From positions 1 through 19,847 of the forward strand of contig CANRPZ010000014.1 of NCBI GenBank assembly GCA_947632625.1: 19,847 nucleotides of DNA. Direction: 5' to 3'. Every line of letters begins with the position of its first letter. Within the stretch, counting starts at the first letter, position 1. This DNA comes from an uncultured Bacilli bacterium (GTDB lineage Bacteria > Bacillota_I > Bacilli_A > RF39 > UBA660). This document shows, one piece after another, positions 1 to 6,781 of this stretch. The translations under genes were made by a program, and so were the position numbers. The notes under the pieces were generated by a model, which was given only the letters and a program-made list of their open reading frames with translations, had not been told where the DNA came from and ran no database searches.

Positions 1-42
1 AATTTTTTTATTCTTTTTCTTTTGTTATTTTTTTCACTTTAA

Positions 43-70
43 AAGGAGTGGTTTTTATTTTTCACTCCTT
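43..70 (-). terminator. hairpin after the tandem ORF6N genes, possible weak terminator
   Basis: An 8-bp perfect inverted repeat (AAGGAGTG at 43-50 and CACTCCTT at 63-70) with a 12-nt A/T loop lies directly after the stop of the leftmost ORF6N gene. Read on the minus strand it is followed by only four T residues and then AAAG. It could end the ORF6N transcript, but the U-tract is short and the loop is long. I see nothing else in bases 1-42, which are T-rich. Confidence 0.35.
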
Positions 71-935
71 AACACTGTTTATCAAGTAAAGCTTTTTTTA
101 CAATTTCATCTTCTAATAAATTTATAGAAAATGTTTTTTCTCCTATATGATTTAATGAGGTTCCACAATGATAAATAATTTCTTTATCTAAAATAAAATA
201 TCGATCATGAAATGTATTATCGTAAAAAACTTTTAGATTATGATATTGTAAATTGTATTTTTCAATATCAAGTTTATGAAGCAAACCTTTTTCTCTTACG
301 ATTAAAATAATCTTTATAGATAAATTTTTTATTAAATCAAGTACAGTTTTATCTGCATAACTATCAATGATAATAAGTTCTTTTTTGGCACTTTTAAAAA
401 TATCCACTACTTTAGAATACGCATCATAAATTTGACCATCGAAATAGATTTCATTTGTTTTTTTCTTTTCTTCAAATTTAGTAAATGTTTCCTCTAAAGC
501 ATTGATCCTTTTATTATCCTCCAATACTAAATTGTTGATATATTTTTGCTCAATTAAATTTGTACTTATATATTTTCGCATGGAAACAAAAGCATCCATT
601 ATTCTTATGCTAATTTTTTCTGCTACAGGCGTTGTTAATACACTAGATAACATACTAACTCCTTCTTCAGTAAAAACATAGGGTAAAGTTCTTGACTTAT
701 TTCTATTTGCGGTTTCAATTTGAAACCGCAAACTAGTATATTCTTCATTTGTTAATTGAAACATAAATCTCTTTGGGAAACGATTTATATGTCTTTTTAC
801 AGCTAAATTTAAAGATTTTGTTCCATTTTTACATTGATAGAGTTTGGCTAAATCACTATCCAGCATTACCTGTTGCCCACGTATTTCATAAATTAAATTT
901 TCAATTTCTAAATTTGAATTTACTAATTCTTGCAT
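69..935 (-). CDS. ORF6N-domain DNA-binding protein with C-terminal PLD-like domain (copy A)
   Basis: A 288-residue protein. Residues about 8-125 match the ORF6N domain (a KilA-N-related module common in phage antirepressors), with the usual start IYEIRGQQVMLDSDLAKLYQ, the RFP/FQLT segment and the LPYVFTEEGVSML segment. A short charged linker (about 130-160) leads to a C-terminal domain that looks like a phospholipase-D-type fold. HDRYFILD at 243-250 and GTSLN at 258-262 resemble the HxKx4D...GSxN signature, with Arg in place of Lys, so catalysis is doubtful. It is almost identical to the gene at 1019-1894 except for residues 49-114. The gap upstream is also duplicated, so each copy probably has its own promoter and ribosome site (AAAGAGGT-like before ATG). 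The role is unknown; a DNA-binding regulator or phage-derived antirepressor is likely. Family assignment is confident, function is not. Confidence 0.85.
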   Translation of the reverse strand: MQELVNSNLEIENLIYEIRGQQVMLDSDLAKLYQCKNGTKSLNLAVKRHINRFPKRFMFQLTNEEYTSLRFQIETANRNKSRTLPYVFTEEGVSMLSSVLTTPVAEKISIRIMDAFVSMRKYISTNLIEQKYINNLVLEDNKRINALEETFTKFEEKKKTNEIYFDGQIYDAYSKVVDIFKSAKKELIIIDSYADKTVLDLIKNLSIKIILIVREKGLLHKLDIEKYNLQYHNLKVFYDNTFHDRYFILDKEIIYHCGTSLNHIGEKTFSINLLEDEIVKKALLDKQC

Positions 936-1010
936 AAAGAACCTCTTTTCTTAAAGTCTTTATATTAGCTTGATACTATTTATCTTTTTGTCATATTTCG
1001 GCATAAAAAA
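78..1010. repeat. tandem duplication, copy A (gene plus upstream region)
   Basis: This 933-bp unit carries the left ORF6N gene and its upstream leader. It repeats at 1028-1969 with a 950-bp offset at the 3' gene end and 959 bp at the promoter end. The 9-bp difference equals three extra codons in the right copy. Outside the divergent core at 594-791 only scattered substitutions are seen. No terminal inverted repeats, transposase or target duplication are visible, so this is a plain tandem duplication. Confidence 0.9.
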
Positions 1011-1018
1011 TAGGAATT

Positions 1019-1894
1019 TCAATTTATTTTATCAAGTAAAGCTTTTTTTACAATTTCATCTTCTAATAAATTTATAGAAAATGTTTTTTCTCCTATATGA
1101 TTTAATGAGGTTCCACAATGATAAATAATTTCTTTATCTAAAATAAAATATCGATCATGAAATGTATTATCGTAAAAAACTTTTAGATTATGATATTGTA
1201 AATTGTATTTTTCAATATCAAGTTTATGAAGCAAACCTTTTTCTCTTACGATTAAAATAATCTTTATAGATAAATTTTTTATTAAATCAAGTACAGTTTT
1301 ATCTGCATAACCATCAATGATGATAAGTTCTTTTTTGGCGCTTTTAAAAATATCCACTACTTTAGAATATGCATCATAGATTTGACCATCGAAATAAATT
1401 TCATTTGTTCTTTTCTTTTCTTCAAATTTAGTGAATGTTTCCTCTAAAGCATTGATCCTTTTATTGTCCTCTAATACTAAATTGTTGATATATTTTTGCT
1501 CAATTAAATTTGTACTTATATATTTTCGCATGGAAACAAAAGCTCTCATTATTTGAATGCTTACCTCTGCTGCCACCTCTGTTTTTAATATGGTTGCAAG
1601 CATTGCTGTACCCTGTTCAGTAAAAGCATAAGGTAATTTCCTTACGCCACCATAATTATTCCAACTTGATGTTTCATTTTGAAACTTCAAATTCTTATAT
1701 TCTTCTTTTGTTAATTGAAAATAAAAATCATTTGGAAATCTTTCACTATTTCTTTTTACCGCCAAATTTAAAGATTTTGTGCCATTTTTACATTGATAGA
1801 GTTTGGCTAAATCACTATCCAGCATTACTTGTTGCCCACGTATTTCATAAATTAAATTTTCAATTTCTAAATTTGAATTTACTAATTCTTGCAT
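1019..1894 (-). CDS. ORF6N-domain DNA-binding protein with C-terminal PLD-like domain (copy B)
   Basis: A 291-residue tandem paralogue of the gene at 69-935. Its first 48 residues and everything from AFVSMRKYIS (about 118) onward are nearly identical to copy A, with a few changes such as Lys to Arg and Ser to Gly. Residues 49-117 are clearly different (NSERFPNDFYFQLT versus HINRFPKRFMFQLT). This copy has the more typical ORF6N consensus (LPYAFTEQGTAMLATIL). The PLD-like signature HDRYFILD...GTSLN is kept. It starts 92 bp after the Stealth gene, with its own AGAGGT ribosome site, and is probably transcribed apart from the polysaccharide genes. Function is unknown; DNA binding is inferred from the family. 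Confidence 0.87.
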   Translation of the reverse strand: MQELVNSNLEIENLIYEIRGQQVMLDSDLAKLYQCKNGTKSLNLAVKRNSERFPNDFYFQLTKEEYKNLKFQNETSSWNNYGGVRKLPYAFTEQGTAMLATILKTEVAAEVSIQIMRAFVSMRKYISTNLIEQKYINNLVLEDNKRINALEETFTKFEEKKRTNEIYFDGQIYDAYSKVVDIFKSAKKELIIIDGYADKTVLDLIKNLSIKIILIVREKGLLHKLDIEKYNLQYHNLKVFYDNTFHDRYFILDKEIIYHCGTSLNHIGEKTFSINLLEDEIVKKALLDKIN

Positions 1895-1969
1895 AAAGGA
1901 CCTCTTTTCTTAAAGTCTTTATATTAGCTTGATACTATTTATCTTTTTGTCATATTTTGGCATAAAAAA
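1028..1969. repeat. tandem duplication, copy B (gene plus upstream region)
   Basis: This is the second, 942-bp unit of the tandem duplication whose other copy is 78-1010. Both units include about 75 bp of shared leader upstream of the ATG. The shared stretch covers the ribosome site, a TAATATAAAG-like AT-rich segment and the sequence around TATGACA (minus strand), so regulatory DNA was copied with the gene. Confidence 0.9.
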
Positions 1970-1986
1970 AGAGGAATTTTTCCACT

Positions 1987-2976
1987 TTATTTTTCGAAGG
2001 AACTCTTTTCTGGCAAGATACTATCAAATGCATCCTTTATTTCTTTTTGAACTTTTAAGTAATTAATATCTGGGTTGCTATCATTTAAACAAATTAAATG
2101 GTATTTTTGTTTTTTTATTGCCTTTACTAACCTATCATTTTGATTTGATAATTCAAAATAATGACTAAAGTTTATTTTTCGAGGAGTAAAATTACCTGAC
2201 ATCAATTGATAATATCGAAAAACGTATTGCGATAAATCATCAAAACCACGGAATTTATTATGAGATGCATCCATTAACCACTTTTCCTCTTTTTTCCATA
2301 CAATCTCATAAGTGCTTTTTAAATAAGCATCTGCTGTATGTGGATTATAAAGTTCTGAAATATAAGGCCAAGGAAGAAGCAATAAAGTTCTAAAATTTTG
2401 AATTCCATTTTTAATATTAAAAATTTTAAAAAAATTTTTCTTATATACATCTCGCTTATTAAAAATACTATTATTTATCGTCATATTATTTAAAATAACA
2501 TTAGCAAATTTATCTCGGCTTCCATTTGACATTAGTGCGGTTTCAATAAAAGAATCACAAGGAAGACCATTCTTAAAAAAATCTGTTTCTTTTACCGGTT
2601 TCGTAATAAAAAAATCGTCATTAAAATACACAAATTGTTCTTCTAATCCTTTTATTCGATGGAAATTTAATTCAATAGGCCTAGAACTAAAAGTAGGTAA
2701 ACACTCTTTTGGAATAAAATCTTCATGTTTTACAATATGAAGCTTTGGATTATTTGTATTTAGCCATTTAGGCAAATGTCCCCAAGTTACAAAATGAATT
2801 TTATTAACCCATGGGGCAAATTTTTCAACAGCTCGGAACCAATACTTTAAAATATCCCAATCACGATACCGATTAACATCATTCCCACTTGGAACTTTTT
2901 TATATTTTGCTTTTTCTTTTTGCCATTCTTTATCGCTACCATCTACCCAAGTAATAACAAAATCAATTTTTTCCAT
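1987..2976 (-). CDS. Stealth-family polysaccharide phosphotransferase
   Basis: A 329-residue protein of the Stealth family. These enzymes move a hexose-1-phosphate from a nucleotide sugar onto a glycan, making phosphodiester links in capsules (CpsY and SacB types) and, in animals, GlcNAc-1-phosphotransferase. Visible conserved regions are the N-terminal IDFVITWVDGSDKEW, then RDWDILKYWFRAVEKFAPWV with IHFVTWGHLPKWL, then the acidic FVYFNDDFFITKPV (about 115-130), and a C-terminal DDLSQYVFRYYQL segment. There is no signal peptide, so it is cytoplasmic or peripheral. A GGAGG ribosome site precedes the start. It is the last gene of the polysaccharide run, 13 bp after the DegT aminotransferase. 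This suggests that the repeat unit carries a sugar phosphodiester. The exact donor sugar cannot be read from the sequence. Confidence 0.88.
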   Translation of the reverse strand: MEKIDFVITWVDGSDKEWQKEKAKYKKVPSGNDVNRYRDWDILKYWFRAVEKFAPWVNKIHFVTWGHLPKWLNTNNPKLHIVKHEDFIPKECLPTFSSRPIELNFHRIKGLEEQFVYFNDDFFITKPVKETDFFKNGLPCDSFIETALMSNGSRDKFANVILNNMTINNSIFNKRDVYKKNFFKIFNIKNGIQNFRTLLLLPWPYISELYNPHTADAYLKSTYEIVWKKEEKWLMDASHNKFRGFDDLSQYVFRYYQLMSGNFTPRKINFSHYFELSNQNDRLVKAIKKQKYHLICLNDSNPDINYLKVQKEIKDAFDSILPEKSSFEK

Positions 2977-2989
2977 TTCAATATCCTCC

Positions 2990-4093
2990 TTAATTTGAAC
3001 ATTTTTTTATAATTTCACAAATAAAATCTACATCTTCTAAATCTAAATCTGCATACAAAGGAAGCGTCATGACTCTATTTGCTATATCCTTTGCAATTGG
3101 TGTTTTACTAGAATCATAGTCATTTTTATAGCAAGCATAATCACTTACTAAAGGATAGAAATATTTCCTTGGATAAATATTTTCTTCATTCAATTTTTTA
3201 ACCAATTCATCCCTAGTTAAAGAAAAATTATTTTTAACTATTATTGGAAAATAAGCATAGTTTAGTGTTACCTCTTCCCTTATTATAGGAATTTTAATAC
3301 CCTCAACATCTTTTAAATTTTCTATATATCGCATGAAAACTTTTTTACGCTTTTCGATTTCTTCCTCAATATGTTTTAAATTACATAATCCCATAGCAGC
3401 TTGGAATTCATTCATTTTAGCATTCATTCCAACACTTTCCACTTTTTCATAATCCGTAATTCCAAAATTTGATAATTCAAGAAATCTTTGTTCCCAATCT
3501 TTATTTTGATAAACACAAGCTCCACCTTCGATAGTGTTATACACTTTAGTAGCATGAAAACTTAACATGGAAACATCGCCATAATTTAATATGGATTTTC
3601 CTTTATATTTTACTCCAAAGGCATGAGCAGCATCGTAAATAACCACTAAATTATGTTTTTTAGCAATTTCATTAATTTTTTCTACATCGCAAGGATTTCC
3701 ATATACGTGTACAGCAACTATTGCTTTAGTATTTGGAGTAATTAAATTCTCTATTTTATCAGCATCTATTGTATAATCGTTTTCCTTAATATCACAGAAT
3801 ACTGGTTTTAAACCATTTTGCACAATAGCATGTGTAGTGGATGAAAATGTAAAAGGCGTTGTGATGACCTCTCCTTTTAAATTGAAAAACTTAATAGCAT
3901 TATAAAGAGCCATATGCCCGTTTACAAATAAAAAGATATTAGGACATTTTAAATATTCACATAATTTTTCTCTTAATAATTCTTGTTTGCTTCCATAATT
4001 GGTTAACCACTTGGTTTCCCATAAAGTTTTTATCTCCTCCACATATTCTTCAAGTGTTGGCATTGAAGATTGTGTTACTAATATTTTTTTCAT
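2990..4093 (-). CDS. DegT/DnrJ/EryC1 PLP-dependent sugar aminotransferase
   Basis: A full-length (367-residue) member of the DegT/DnrJ/EryC1/StrS family. These enzymes put an amino group from glutamate onto a keto-sugar nucleotide, making an amino-deoxysugar. The PLP lysine is Lys183 in SFHATKVYNTIEGG, and the PLP-ring-stacking Asp/His region is VIYDAAHAFG (Asp154). NEFQAAMG is the usual helix motif. The TKVYNTIEGG form is common among 4-amino-4,6-dideoxy-hexose transaminases (FdtB, QdtB and VioA relatives), but the exact sugar is not determined. A strong GGAGG ribosome site precedes ATG, and the gene follows the divergent DegT-like gene by 14 bp. No partner dehydratase or acetyltransferase is in the window, so the keto-sugar must come from genes elsewhere. 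Confidence 0.92.
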   Translation of the reverse strand: MKKILVTQSSMPTLEEYVEEIKTLWETKWLTNYGSKQELLREKLCEYLKCPNIFLFVNGHMALYNAIKFFNLKGEVITTPFTFSSTTHAIVQNGLKPVFCDIKENDYTIDADKIENLITPNTKAIVAVHVYGNPCDVEKINEIAKKHNLVVIYDAAHAFGVKYKGKSILNYGDVSMLSFHATKVYNTIEGGACVYQNKDWEQRFLELSNFGITDYEKVESVGMNAKMNEFQAAMGLCNLKHIEEEIEKRKKVFMRYIENLKDVEGIKIPIIREEVTLNYAYFPIIVKNNFSLTRDELVKKLNEENIYPRKYFYPLVSDYACYKNDYDSSKTPIAKDIANRVMTLPLYADLDLEDVDFICEIIKKCSN

Positions 4094-4107
4094 CTTTTCC
4101 TCCAGTT

Positions 4108-5058
4108 TTAATAAAATTCATTTATAAAATTACAAATTGTTTGCATATCTTCTAATGAATACCTTTGATCACAAGGCAATAACAAAATATTATTAGCAAA
4201 TTTATATTCAATTGAACTAGGAGCCATGCTTTCAATAACATTTGGCCATAAAAGTGGAACATAAATTTTCTTTTCAATTAATTTTTTTCTTATTTCTTTC
4301 GCATTATCAATATACAATGGGTACATAAAAGTTAAATTTCGTGGTAATTTTAATTTTTGATATTTAGAAAGATTTTTATATAAAAAATTATAATTTTTTA
4401 TTCTTTTATGATATACCTTTTTATAATCAAACCCCCCCCCCATTAAAATTGAGGTTACTTTTGACATTTTACAAATTTTTGCATTACTCAATTTTTGCTC
4501 ATTTAAAGAATAGGCATTATAGTATTTACTAGCATTATTTTCAAGTCGCCCAATTAAATGTTCCATTTGATCTAATACCTCATATTCCTCTAATTCATCA
4601 TTACTCTTAATATTACTATACATATAAGCACCATCTGGAACACCAAAATACTTACGACAATTGTATATAGTGCAAATTTCTTTTAAAGGTTTTCTAAAAA
4701 AAGCATGAGTATTATCTACAATAATATTCTTATACAATTTTTTAAAATACTTTAATTTTCTATTACTAAAAATACCAAAATAATTAATAATATAAACATA
4801 GGAATCTTTTTCTATTTCATTTAGAATTGGTTCAAAATTTTCATTAATTGAATAAAATTTAATTACACATTTTTCCTTCTTTAAAGCCTCATAAATTACA
4901 TCACAAAAATAGAAAGGCAAATAAACTGTTTTAATGTTATTCTTTTTTACAAAATAACGTAAGGCGTTACGTGAACTATTAAATTTTAAAGCATGCTTAT
5001 GATAATCACAAAGAAATAAGCCTCCACCAAATTCAAAATAACCACCTATTTCTTTCAT
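4108..5058 (-). CDS. divergent DegT-like PLP protein containing a G10 tract (possible phase-variable gene)
   Basis: A 316-residue protein distantly related to DegT aminotransferases. It keeps a DNTHAFF segment where DegT has DAAHAFG, and a lysine in CRKYFGVPDGAYMY where the PLP lysine would fall. I recall this PRKFFGVPDGG-type subgroup near WbqC genes; its reaction is not established. The start ATG overlaps the stop of the WbqC gene (ATGA), so the two are translationally coupled. Codons 206-209 (Met-Gly-Gly-Gly) are encoded by an unbroken run of ten G on the coding strand at 4441-4432. Loss of one G gives a TAA after about 13 codons, and gain of one G gives a TGA almost at once, so slippage would turn the protein off. 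The frame shown is the ON state. Confidence 0.75.
   Translation of the reverse strand: MKEIGGYFEFGGGLFLCDYHKHALKFNSSRNALRYFVKKNNIKTVYLPFYFCDVIYEALKKEKCVIKFYSINENFEPILNEIEKDSYVYIINYFGIFSNRKLKYFKKLYKNIIVDNTHAFFRKPLKEICTIYNCRKYFGVPDGAYMYSNIKSNDELEEYEVLDQMEHLIGRLENNASKYYNAYSLNEQKLSNAKICKMSKVTSILMGGGFDYKKVYHKRIKNYNFLYKNLSKYQKLKLPRNLTFMYPLYIDNAKEIRKKLIEKKIYVPLLWPNVIESMAPSSIEYKFANNILLLPCDQRYSLEDMQTICNFINEFY
4432..4441 (-). repeat. homopolymeric G10 tract inside a coding region
   Basis: Ten consecutive C on the plus strand (ten G on the coding strand) lie inside the divergent DegT-like gene. The window is otherwise very AT-rich, and I see no other C/G run close to this length. Poly-G tracts of this size are classic slipped-strand phase-variation sites in surface-glycan genes (for example in Campylobacter). 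Both frame-shifted readings meet a stop within about 15 codons. Confidence 0.85.
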
Positions 5059-5780
5059 TTTTTTAAACTCCTTGTATATTCATTTATTAATTCATAGTCA
5101 TTAAGCATTTCCTTGATTTTTAATTTAGAATTAAACATTAAAACATCAATAATCGATAAAGAGGAAACAAATTCATTTTTAAATTGAGGATAAGAAATAG
5201 GATTTGTTTTTAAAAAATTTAGACAAATATTATGTTCCTTAAATGTTTCATAATCATATAATTCTTGCCCACCAATAGCATTATAATAATCAGTGGCTTT
5301 TAAAATTTCACAAATATGAATCACTTTATCTTTTCCCTTTAAATCATTATTTTTATCAAGCGTTGAGGAAATAATAAGTTCAGTATGAATATCTAAATAA
5401 GTACATATTTTTCTTATTGAATAAATCAAATAATTAGCTAAATTAAACTCATCTTGCATAATAATATCTTTTAAAACAGGAAAAACCTCATTAAAATAAG
5501 GAGCCTTTTTATAATTCATTTCCAGGGTATTTAACATTTTTCTTTTAGTAATCGCATCATTTGAGACATGAATTTCGTTAATTTTTTTATTCGGACTTGC
5601 ATCCTTTAATTGAACATTAAAATACTTTGCTTCACCATTTATCAAAATACGATTACGATTAATCCATCCACCCTTTATATAGTTAACATCCTCATAAATA
5701 ACATACTTATCAACAGCATTTAAAAGTTGCCAATACCCAATATAAGGAAAAAAGTAAGGTTGCATGATTCCTATTTTCAT
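5055..5780 (-). CDS. WbqC-like family protein
   Basis: A 241-residue protein matching the WbqC-like family (PF08889) end to end. It opens with MKIGIMQPYFFPYIGYWQLL, followed by VDKYVIYEDVNYIKGGWINRNRI and the later AIGGQELYDYE segment. WbqC proteins sit in O-antigen and capsule clusters beside sugar aminotransferases. Their biochemical activity is not firmly known; a role in modifying an amino sugar is only an inference from gene neighbourhood. It is cytoplasmic by composition. Its TGA stop overlaps the ATG of the next gene, and it has an AGAGGAG ribosome site. A good sigma-A-like promoter (5803-5831) lies just upstream, so WbqC and the two aminotransferase genes may form a sub-operon with the Stealth gene. 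Confidence 0.9.
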   Translation of the reverse strand: MKIGIMQPYFFPYIGYWQLLNAVDKYVIYEDVNYIKGGWINRNRILINGEAKYFNVQLKDASPNKKINEIHVSNDAITKRKMLNTLEMNYKKAPYFNEVFPVLKDIIMQDEFNLANYLIYSIRKICTYLDIHTELIISSTLDKNNDLKGKDKVIHICEILKATDYYNAIGGQELYDYETFKEHNICLNFLKTNPISYPQFKNEFVSSLSIIDVLMFNSKLKIKEMLNDYELINEYTRSLKK

Positions 5781-5802
5781 CTAAACATCTCCTCTTCAAC
5801 TT

Positions 5803-5831
5803 ATTATATTACACTTTACATAAATTAGCAA
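5803..5831 (-). promoter_or_regulatory. putative internal sigma-A promoter before the WbqC gene
   Basis: On the minus strand TTGCTA (5831-5826), a 17-nt spacer and TATAAT (5808-5803) precede the WbqC gene by about 22 bp. The -35 element overlaps the stop region of the upstream GT2 gene. The -10 is a perfect consensus, but AT-rich DNA yields chance matches, so this is tentative. Confidence 0.45.
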
Positions 5832-6781
5832 AATGATTTAACCTTTCTCATTATTAATCGACATAAAGTAGTTATTGGAACCACAAAAATTTGTAAAATA
5901 CATAGAAAAAATATTTTAGGATTTATATAACTCCATAATTGACGATATCGATAAACTGTATTTTTTTCAGGTTTAAATACTCTCATATAAAGACATAAAA
6001 CAATCGAACGAGATATTTTAATAGAATAATCAATTTTGTGATTTTTTAATGGATATCCATTAATTTTTTTAGAAAACTCTAACATTTCCATCGTGTGTTC
6101 TAAATAAGTATCATGATATCGATTTTCACAAAAGCGATAGCAACTCATAACCTCTTTCATAATATAGATTGGATTTCTGTCGACTAAAAACATAGGAATT
6201 AATTTATCACATGTAATAGGACTTGCTTTATATATAATTGAAAAATCCGCTCCTTTATCAAAAAATATATTTCTTGCAAATAAAGAATTTGTATGAAAAT
6301 CTAAATGTCCTTGTTCTAATCTTCTAAATTTTACAATTTTTTTATGTGTATTATAGTGATCACTATGCTTCATTATAAGCTTTCCATCTTCTGTTACATC
6401 ATTTACATCATGAGCAACTCCACTATATTCAGGATGGCTTTCCAAAAAATCATATTGAATTTGTAATTTTTGATCATCAATCCAGTAATCATCACCTTCC
6501 AAAAAAGCAACATACTTTCCTTTACAAAGTTTTAAAGTTTCATATTCATTTCGAGTTGGGCCCAGATTTTTTTCTCTATCAATAATTCGAATTGTACAAT
6601 TTTTATTTTTATTTTTATACTTTTTTAAAATTTCCCCTGTATGATCAGGAGAGTGATCTATTCCAATAACAACCTCAAATGGAAAATTTGTTTTTTGCAT
6701 CGTTATACTATCCAAAGCTTGAATAATAAATTTTTCTTGATTATAAGTAATCACCTCAACACTGACGACTGGTTTTTTCAT
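5825..6781 (-). CDS. GT2-family glycosyltransferase
   Basis: A 318-residue inverting GT-A-fold family 2 glycosyltransferase. The nucleotide-binding start is VSVEVITYNQEKFI and the metal-binding acidic motif is FLEGDDYW (about 94-101). A long C-terminal part ends in a hydrophobic stretch (IFFLCILQIFVVPITTLCRL) that probably anchors it to the membrane. The GDDYWxDxxKLQ form is frequent in cps and O-antigen glycosyltransferases. Its ATG overlaps the stop of the GT11 gene by 4 nt (ATGA), with an AGGAGG ribosome site inside the preceding gene. It probably adds one sugar to the lipid-linked repeat unit in the cytoplasm; donor and acceptor cannot be told from the sequence. Confidence 0.9.
   Translation of the reverse strand: MKKPVVSVEVITYNQEKFIIQALDSITMQKTNFPFEVVIGIDHSPDHTGEILKKYKNKNKNCTIRIIDREKNLGPTRNEYETLKLCKGKYVAFLEGDDYWIDDQKLQIQYDFLESHPEYSGVAHDVNDVTEDGKLIMKHSDHYNTHKKIVKFRRLEQGHLDFHTNSLFARNIFFDKGADFSIIYKASPITCDKLIPMFLVDRNPIYIMKEVMSCYRFCENRYHDTYLEHTMEMLEFSKKINGYPLKNHKIDYSIKISRSIVLCLYMRVFKPEKNTVYRYRQLWSYINPKIFFLCILQIFVVPITTLCRLIMRKVKSFC

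Noticed and set aside
43..70. Strong rho-independent terminator at the left edge
   Set aside because: The stem is perfect, but the loop is 12 nt and the T-tract only four bases on the minus strand, so it is reported as a weak terminator only.
1666..1896. Plus-strand reading frame of 76 codons opposite the ORF6N gene
   Set aside because: It lies wholly antisense to a clear family member, has no good ribosome site and gives an F/I/L-rich low-complexity product expected from reversed AT-rich coding DNA. The same applies to plus-strand frames at 6641-6835, 9063-9299, 11308-11574 and 14702-14905 and the minus-strand frame at 17674-17856.
78..1969. Insertion sequence or transposon carrying the repeated ORF6N genes
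   Set aside because: There is no transposase, no terminal inverted repeats and no target-site duplication. A tandem duplication explains the structure.
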